Shown: positions 19,824-23,795 of the stretch, in pieces
Layout of the letters: each line of letters begins with the position of its first letter
How positions within the stretch are numbered: position 1 is the stretch's first letter
Source of the DNA: Larix sibirica
Lineage: Eukaryota > Streptophyta > Pinopsida > Pinales > Pinaceae
Direction of reading: 5' to 3'
Assembly: GCA_004151065.3 (NCBI GenBank)
Contig: NWUY0300008030.1
Location: 12,031-35,825 of the forward strand
Length of the DNA: 23,795 bases
Position numbers and translations under genes: made by a program
The notes under the pieces: generated by a model
Database searches by the model: none
What the model saw: only the letters and a program-made list of their open reading frames with translations
What the model was told of the DNA's origin: nothing

Positions 19824-20421
19824 ATATTAACATGGTTTTCAACAATATTTGACATTTGAACAATTTTAGAAACTTACAACAAAATTCGCTTAATTCTCTT
19901 TGTCGAACATTGAGGTGAATTATATCATTTTTTCTTTCGCATTGTTGATTTTTTTACAAATTTCATTGTTGCCAAATTCAGACAGCCCACAATCATATAA
20001 ACAATAATTTGATATAGAACTAAGAAGGAAATAAAGAACCATACCATGCTTTCAACAAACATGATCATGAAAAAGGTGACCTGGCTTCTAGGTGAGAGTA
20101 CATAGGACCTCGTAGCTTTTGAGACACTTGAGAGCATTGCACTCCACAAAGGATCAAAGAAGGGAGAAGGAAAGGTGCCCTGCAAGATTTGTGAGTATTT
20201 TTTAATAATGGAAGGAGGAAACTAGCCCTTGCACCGAAAGAACATAGTATTGTTTGCAAGACATAGGAATTGTGACAAATTATTGCCCTTAGATATCTTG
20301 TAAAGAATATGTAGATGTTGAAGGAATTATGCATTAATTTGTAAATTCATGGGAATCTAAGCATCTCATCGGAGCATGTTCACATGGATATCCAAGAATT
20401 AAACCAGTAGAGGGAAATATC
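19824..20421. other. Stretch without recognisable gene
   Basis: Two overlapping minus-strand frames (19925-20185 and 20065-20334) are of low complexity or unlike known proteins. Nothing is supported. Confidence 0.4.
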
Positions 20422-20607
20422 CTACCCTTGTGCTACTTGTTTCAGGTATTTCTTCTCAGATGGACAAGGGTGTGGTCTTTGAGGTGGCCCATGGTTTATG
20501 GGTAGGGCGAGCTTTTTCATGAAATATCGGATAGTGGGCTTCAATCCTATGGAGGATACACGTTCAGCAGCTCCTATGCAAGTAAAATTCTTGTCACCAT
20601 TGGAATT
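20422..20607 (-). CDS. Exon-like open stretch, unknown product
   Basis: Between two stops the minus strand reads 61 codons without interruption, including GAAERVSSIGLKPTIRYFMK, LALPINHGPPQRPHPCPSEK and KYLKQVAQG before a TAG. It lacks a leading ATG in a suitable place, so it would be an internal or terminal exon; a candidate acceptor is the tag before GAGCTGC at about 20572. Its composition is more protein-like than the surrounding frames. I do not recognise the family. It may belong to an old retroelement or to a host gene whose other exons lie to the right. Confidence 0.3.
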   Translation of the reverse strand, partial: NSNGDKNFTCIGAAERVSSIGLKPTIRYFMKKLALPINHGPPQRPHPCPSEKKYLKQVAQG

Positions 20608-20734
20608 CTAGCACTGTCTAGCCAACTACAAACAAATTGAGAAAGCTGTTATTGGTCTCCTAGGCTACAAAAGAAAAGAAGATTGCATGGTATCCCGGAA
20701 TGTGTAGATTTTGATTTGGAGAAATGATTACCAA

Positions 20735-20830
20735 CGTCCTTGACATTTTATACATTTCACTAAGCAATTGACTATGAAAATATATCCAACTGGAGACTCT
20801 GCTTTGAACTTCAACATCTGGCAAAGGACT
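20735..20830 (-). CDS. Exon-like segment with consensus splice sites, unknown product
   Basis: On the minus strand a pyrimidine-rich tract, gatctttttctttgcacag, precedes 20830, and a gtaatc donor-like word follows about 95 bases later. One frame reads SPLPDVEVQSRVSSWIYFHS and SQLLSEMYKMSRTL; a second frame is also open (KAESPVGYIFIVNCLVKC), so the phase cannot be settled. Not recognised. The splice signals are the main evidence and could be chance. Confidence 0.25.
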
Positions 20831-21627
20831 CTGTGCAAAGAAAAAGATCAACATTAAAACTATCCAAATCAAAATGGAGTACAGGACAAACGAAAGTAGT
20901 AAAAAAAGCAAAGACAAACAGAGAAATTCCCAGGACTGAACAAAGGAAAATTCCAACAGATCCTGAGTATATCAAATCAGTTTTATACCTGCCTATAGAA
21001 GATCAAGCAAAGATCTTGACAGCTTCTTGCGTACATATGATGAGTTCATATTTATAAAAAATATATGGAGAAGGGTCTACTCTAAGAAAACCAAACAAAA
21101 AGTGAGTAATATGGAAAGCTTATTGGAGGAAATATAGAAGAAGAATCCAGAACTTCACATGTTTGGGGATAAAGCAGTATTGGCAAGAAGATACCAGATG
21201 TCTGGGTTAAAACAAGAGAGGACCATAAACCAACAGCAATAAGATACAGAACATCGGTAAAAGTTAGTGCATCAAGACAGATGACACAACTGCATGGCAA
21301 GGGACAGATTACTAGGGGCCCCCTAAGGGTCTAAAAGATCGCATTACAGGTTAAGAAAATAGACCAAAAAGCCTGCTAACTATATATTCACTATGTAGAA
21401 TTTATTCTGTCTGAAAAAAAAATCCTATTAAAACTGAAATGGCATTCACATATAGTGCCCAAGCTATAGCATAAGTAAAAAAGACTCGGTCCCTCACACA
21501 AGGCTGGTAAGAGCTCATATATTTACCAAAGGGGCCTACAGAACCTACAGGCCTACTTGTGGAATGCCACTGGCCTGCAGGCTCCAGGCCAGTTGATATT
21601 TGAGTACCTTTATGACAAATGTAATGT

Positions 21628-21780
21628 CTAAAGACTAATGATGTCTTCTTCTTTTACAAGTGGCACCGCATTCTCAAACCTTGGACAAACATATTTAGTC
21701 CCAGATTGGGTTGGCACAAGAATAAAATCTGCCTGTCTCTGAAAACCCTGCTTTGGTTGAGAAGAGTACCTTGTCACATG
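21628..21780 (-). CDS. Exon-like open stretch ending in a stop, unknown product
   Basis: The minus strand reads 50 codons and a TAG, including QADFILVPTQSGTKYVCPRF and ENAVPLVKEEDIISL. Two possible acceptors precede it: ctttcag near 21793 and gttttcag at 21739-21741, the second leaving a 36-codon terminal exon. An overlapping frame (VLFSTKAGFSETGRFYSCAN) is also open for about 30 codons after the first acceptor, so the true frame is uncertain. Product unknown. It lies on the same strand as, and downstream of, the mL46-like exon that already carries its own stop, so it would be another gene or an alternative exon. Confidence 0.3.
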   Translation of the reverse strand, partial: HVTRYSSQPKQGFQRQADFILVPTQSGTKYVCPRFENAVPLVKEEDIISL

Positions 21781-22284
21781 CTACATCCCCTGAAAGCAAA
21801 ATAAGCATACGCATAGAATATACTTAAAGCCAATTTAGTATGTTTAATATGGAGATGAAATAACATACCACATTTATGAAAAAGGTATGACATAGACATT
21901 TCATTGGTAAACAATAAATCATTAAACAATGATTGCAATCAAACACCATGCTTCCAAAATTGCATGCTTACAGTATTGAAAAATGCTAATATCCATCCGA
22001 GAAAGCATGGTCAAACTTATACCGTTCACCATAACATCACTAACCTCAAAAGCATTGACCAAAAAGGTCATCTAGGCAACATGATATAACAAGAGAGAAC
22101 TTCATTGTCTATCTTGCAAACCTTTTCAGTTACAAGATTATAATGACAAACCATCTATAATTATAAAACAACAAATGCATGAAGACAGGAGTTCAAGCCC
22201 CAGATAAATTTAGAAACCTGAAGTAATGCGCACAGAAAACAGTGAAGAAGGTTTAGTGATTTCTTACTTTTCACTATCATGATT

Positions 22285-22431
22285 TTAATGATAAAGCATT
22301 TTCTGAAGAAATGGTTGTTGCTCTGTGTCAAAATATTCCAGCAGCTCATCTTTAGTCACCCAGACATAATCATCACACTTGCTGACTGTATAGCTCTGAC
22401 TTGCGATTACTTGTGATCTGAAAAAAAATCG
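22285..22431 (-). CDS. MRPL46: Terminal exon of mitochondrial ribosomal protein mL46-like gene (partial)
   Basis: On the minus strand an acceptor tgctgtgtcag at 22432-22442 precedes an exon of 48 codons and a TAA. It reads RFFFRSQVIASQSYTVSK, then CDDYVWVTKDELLEYF, and ends FLQKMLYH. The pattern of FF-x-SQVIA, Asp-(Tyr/Phe)-x-Trp-Val-Thr-Lys-(Asp/Glu)-Glu-Leu and a short tail fits the C-terminal part of the Nudix-like fold of large-subunit mitoribosome protein mL46, as I know the family; no search was run. The exon starts in phase 0. No upstream exon was found between 22432 and the right edge, so the rest of the gene lies beyond the window behind a long intron, or this is a retained fragment. 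The exon shows no stop or frameshift, which favours a living gene. Confidence 0.65.
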   Translation of the reverse strand, partial: RFFFRSQVIASQSYTVSKCDDYVWVTKDELLEYFDTEQQPFLQKMLYH

Positions 22432-22884
22432 CTGACACAGCAAAAATCAATTATGAAAACAATCAGAATCCAGTTATTTATTGAAAGGAATTCAAGGTTT
22501 TGAACTATGAAGAGGACAGGAGAAAATAAGTAAGAATCAAAGGAGACTGAATTACATATCTTACATTCCTTAAATGAAACAGAAAAACAGCATACTACAA
22601 CCCTCACAAAATGAAACCAGGGTGAGATAATGCTCACTTGATAAAAAATGTCCAAGCCTAACAGCTGTTATCTAAAGAAAATGAAATCGGCAGAATTGTT
22701 TTGCCATGTTCCTTTGGGCTATGCAACTTCACTATTGACTATACCAATATGCATCACATGCACAATGAAGCATGACACTCAAAAATGGAAACTTAAATAA
22801 GCATTTCTTACTTATGATCCATCCCACCCATCCCAATAATTTCGAAGAGGACTCCGCCGATCCCACCCCAAAAAATAGCCCTCG
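22432..22884 (-). other. Probable intron upstream of the mL46-like exon
   Basis: On the minus strand this is T-rich, stop-laden sequence leading into the acceptor at 22432. The minus frame at 22407-22655 is intron-like and hydrophobic and is probably chance. No credible upstream exon seen. Confidence 0.4.
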
Positions 22885-22997
22885 ACCCTATCTCTACCTC
22901 AATCTACCTATATCTCTACCTCTACGAACTATACAAACTACTCTAACCTCTATACCTCTAGCTCTGCCTCTCTCTACTGATACTCTCTACTCTATAC
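22885..22997. repeat. CT-rich low-complexity tract
   Basis: Pyrimidine-rich irregular repeats of ctctac and cctctac, such as tatctctacctctacgaac, run through this stretch. The plus-strand frame at 22772-23011 is made by this tract and is not regarded as a gene. Confidence 0.8.
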
Positions 22998-23732
22998 ATT
23001 CAGTTAAATAAGATACAGATGTTCAGTTCCGTCTACGTGAATTCCTTAAACTAGGTGTCAAGCATTAACCCCCTATTAAGAGGCAGGCACTTCAATACAC
23101 TTTTTATACAGGCATTTGACCACCCAACCCAACTTAACAACCATGATGGCTTCTGCTAATCAGCAGCCCCCTTGCGGAGGCACACCAGTCTGCAAGAGGG
23201 AAANTATTTTATGAGTTGACATGATGTGTATTTTTTTATGTGTACATCAACCGACATGTTCTTATTAAGTTGTTAAATTTATTTTTTTAGCCGACATGTA
23301 ATTATTATTATTTGTGTAACGTTACGATACATTGCGTGATAACATTTCCCCTGTATTAGGTTGTAGAGCACCTCCCTACTCTCGATGCAATGGGCCCAAT
23401 ATTAGTCAACCTCAACTAGTATAACATGACCTTGCCATTCATATCTCGGTTGTCTTGTTTGCATGCAAATTTTTAGCCTTAAAGCATATAATCTAGAAAG
23501 GAAAGGTGAGAATTTGATGTGATTTCTGGTGTGTAATACACAAGCGATATCATCTCTAGTATAACAATTAATGATTTCAAATATAAAATAAATTCCAAAC
23601 TAGCAACCTCAATAAAAATTCCATTCATTATAGCAATATTTGAGAAAATATAACCAAGTGATAAATCACTTGTAATTTCAAAGAGACATTTTTTCACTAG
23701 CATATGAAAATGTGAATAACACCTACATCCAA
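22998..23732. other. Stretch without recognisable gene
   Basis: Contains an N at 23204 and a GC-richer patch at about 23143-23203 with an ATG in fair context, which runs into the N and stops four codons later. The minus-strand frame at 23479-23703 matches nothing known. Confidence 0.4.
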
Positions 23733-23795
23733 TCTAATAAAGAAATATATTCAATAAAAATAGATATCAATAAACAAAAAAGTAAATGATGTTTC
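23733..23795. repeat. 63-bp direct repeat, second copy
   Basis: Identical to 17985-18047 and cut by the window end. The bases to its left differ from those left of the first copy. Confidence 0.95.

Noticed and set aside
22772-23011. 79-codon plus-strand frame
   Set aside because: Created by the CT-rich low-complexity tract (repeating Leu, Pro, Thr and Ser).
23143-23215. ATG in a good context with TATA-like tttttataca 40 bases upstream as a gene start
   Set aside because: The frame meets the N at 23204 and then a stop four codons later. The TATA word is too near the ATG for a normal leader. Not enough to call.
17985-23795. LTR retrotransposon with the 63-bp repeats as LTR parts
   Set aside because: No primer-binding site, no polypurine tract, no gag or pol motifs, and no TG...CA ends seen between the copies.
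1-23795. CRISPR array, rRNA or tRNA genes, bacterial operons
   Set aside because: No spaced identical palindromic repeats, no intact cloverleaf or rRNA sequence, and no long frames; the content is plant nuclear repeat DNA.

Overview
The window looks like intergenic, repeat-rich nuclear DNA of a seed plant with a large genome. The evidence is strong AT-richness, no long intact reading frames, a decayed plant-type LINE with a C-terminal RNase H domain, CACTA (En/Spm) transposon-type termini, tRNA-derived SINE-like insertions, several minisatellites, and one exon that reads as the C-terminus of a plant mitochondrial ribosomal protein. A gymnosperm would fit but is not proven. Three single N bases (9962, 17984, 23204) point to a draft assembly.

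Layout. Positions 31-3803 and 4172-7990 are two direct copies (A and B) of one repeat of about 3.8 kb, separated by a 368-base unrelated spacer. A third partial copy (C, 8506-8911) matches only the part at 790-1197 of A. In order, each long copy holds: decayed reading frames on the minus strand, a plus-strand frame containing a 24-bp (8-codon) minisatellite, an AT-rich stretch with repeated CCGAAAA-type words, and a CACTA-like left end with GC-richer subterminal inverted repeats. No partner right end was found.

Positions 8912-10119 hold no recognisable gene. Positions 10120-14175 are a broken LINE ORF2 on the plus strand: AP endonuclease, reverse transcriptase, zf-RVT-type zinc motif and RNase H, riddled with stops and frameshifts. 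Positions 14176-15420 are non-coding repeat DNA with a 59-bp and a 23-bp tandem array. A SINE-like element with exact 15-bp direct repeats sits at 15455-15664. A 61-bp-arm hairpin lies at 16450-16620. A second SINE-like element, minus strand and flanked by imperfect 17-bp direct repeats, lies at 19581-19806.

The right end (about 20400-22450) is more gene-like on the minus strand. The best gene trace in the window is a terminal exon at 22285-22431 that matches the C-terminus expected of mitochondrial ribosomal protein mL46. Three further exon-like open stretches on the same strand are unidentified. A 63-base segment directly after the N at 17984 is repeated exactly at the right edge of the window.

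No operon-like or pathway-level cooperation is visible; most of the window is transposable-element debris. I found no convincing intact new biological system. The points most worth following are the 3.8-kb duplicated composite repeat with its in-frame minisatellite, the hairpin, the two SINE-like insertions and the mL46 exon with its unknown exon-like neighbours.
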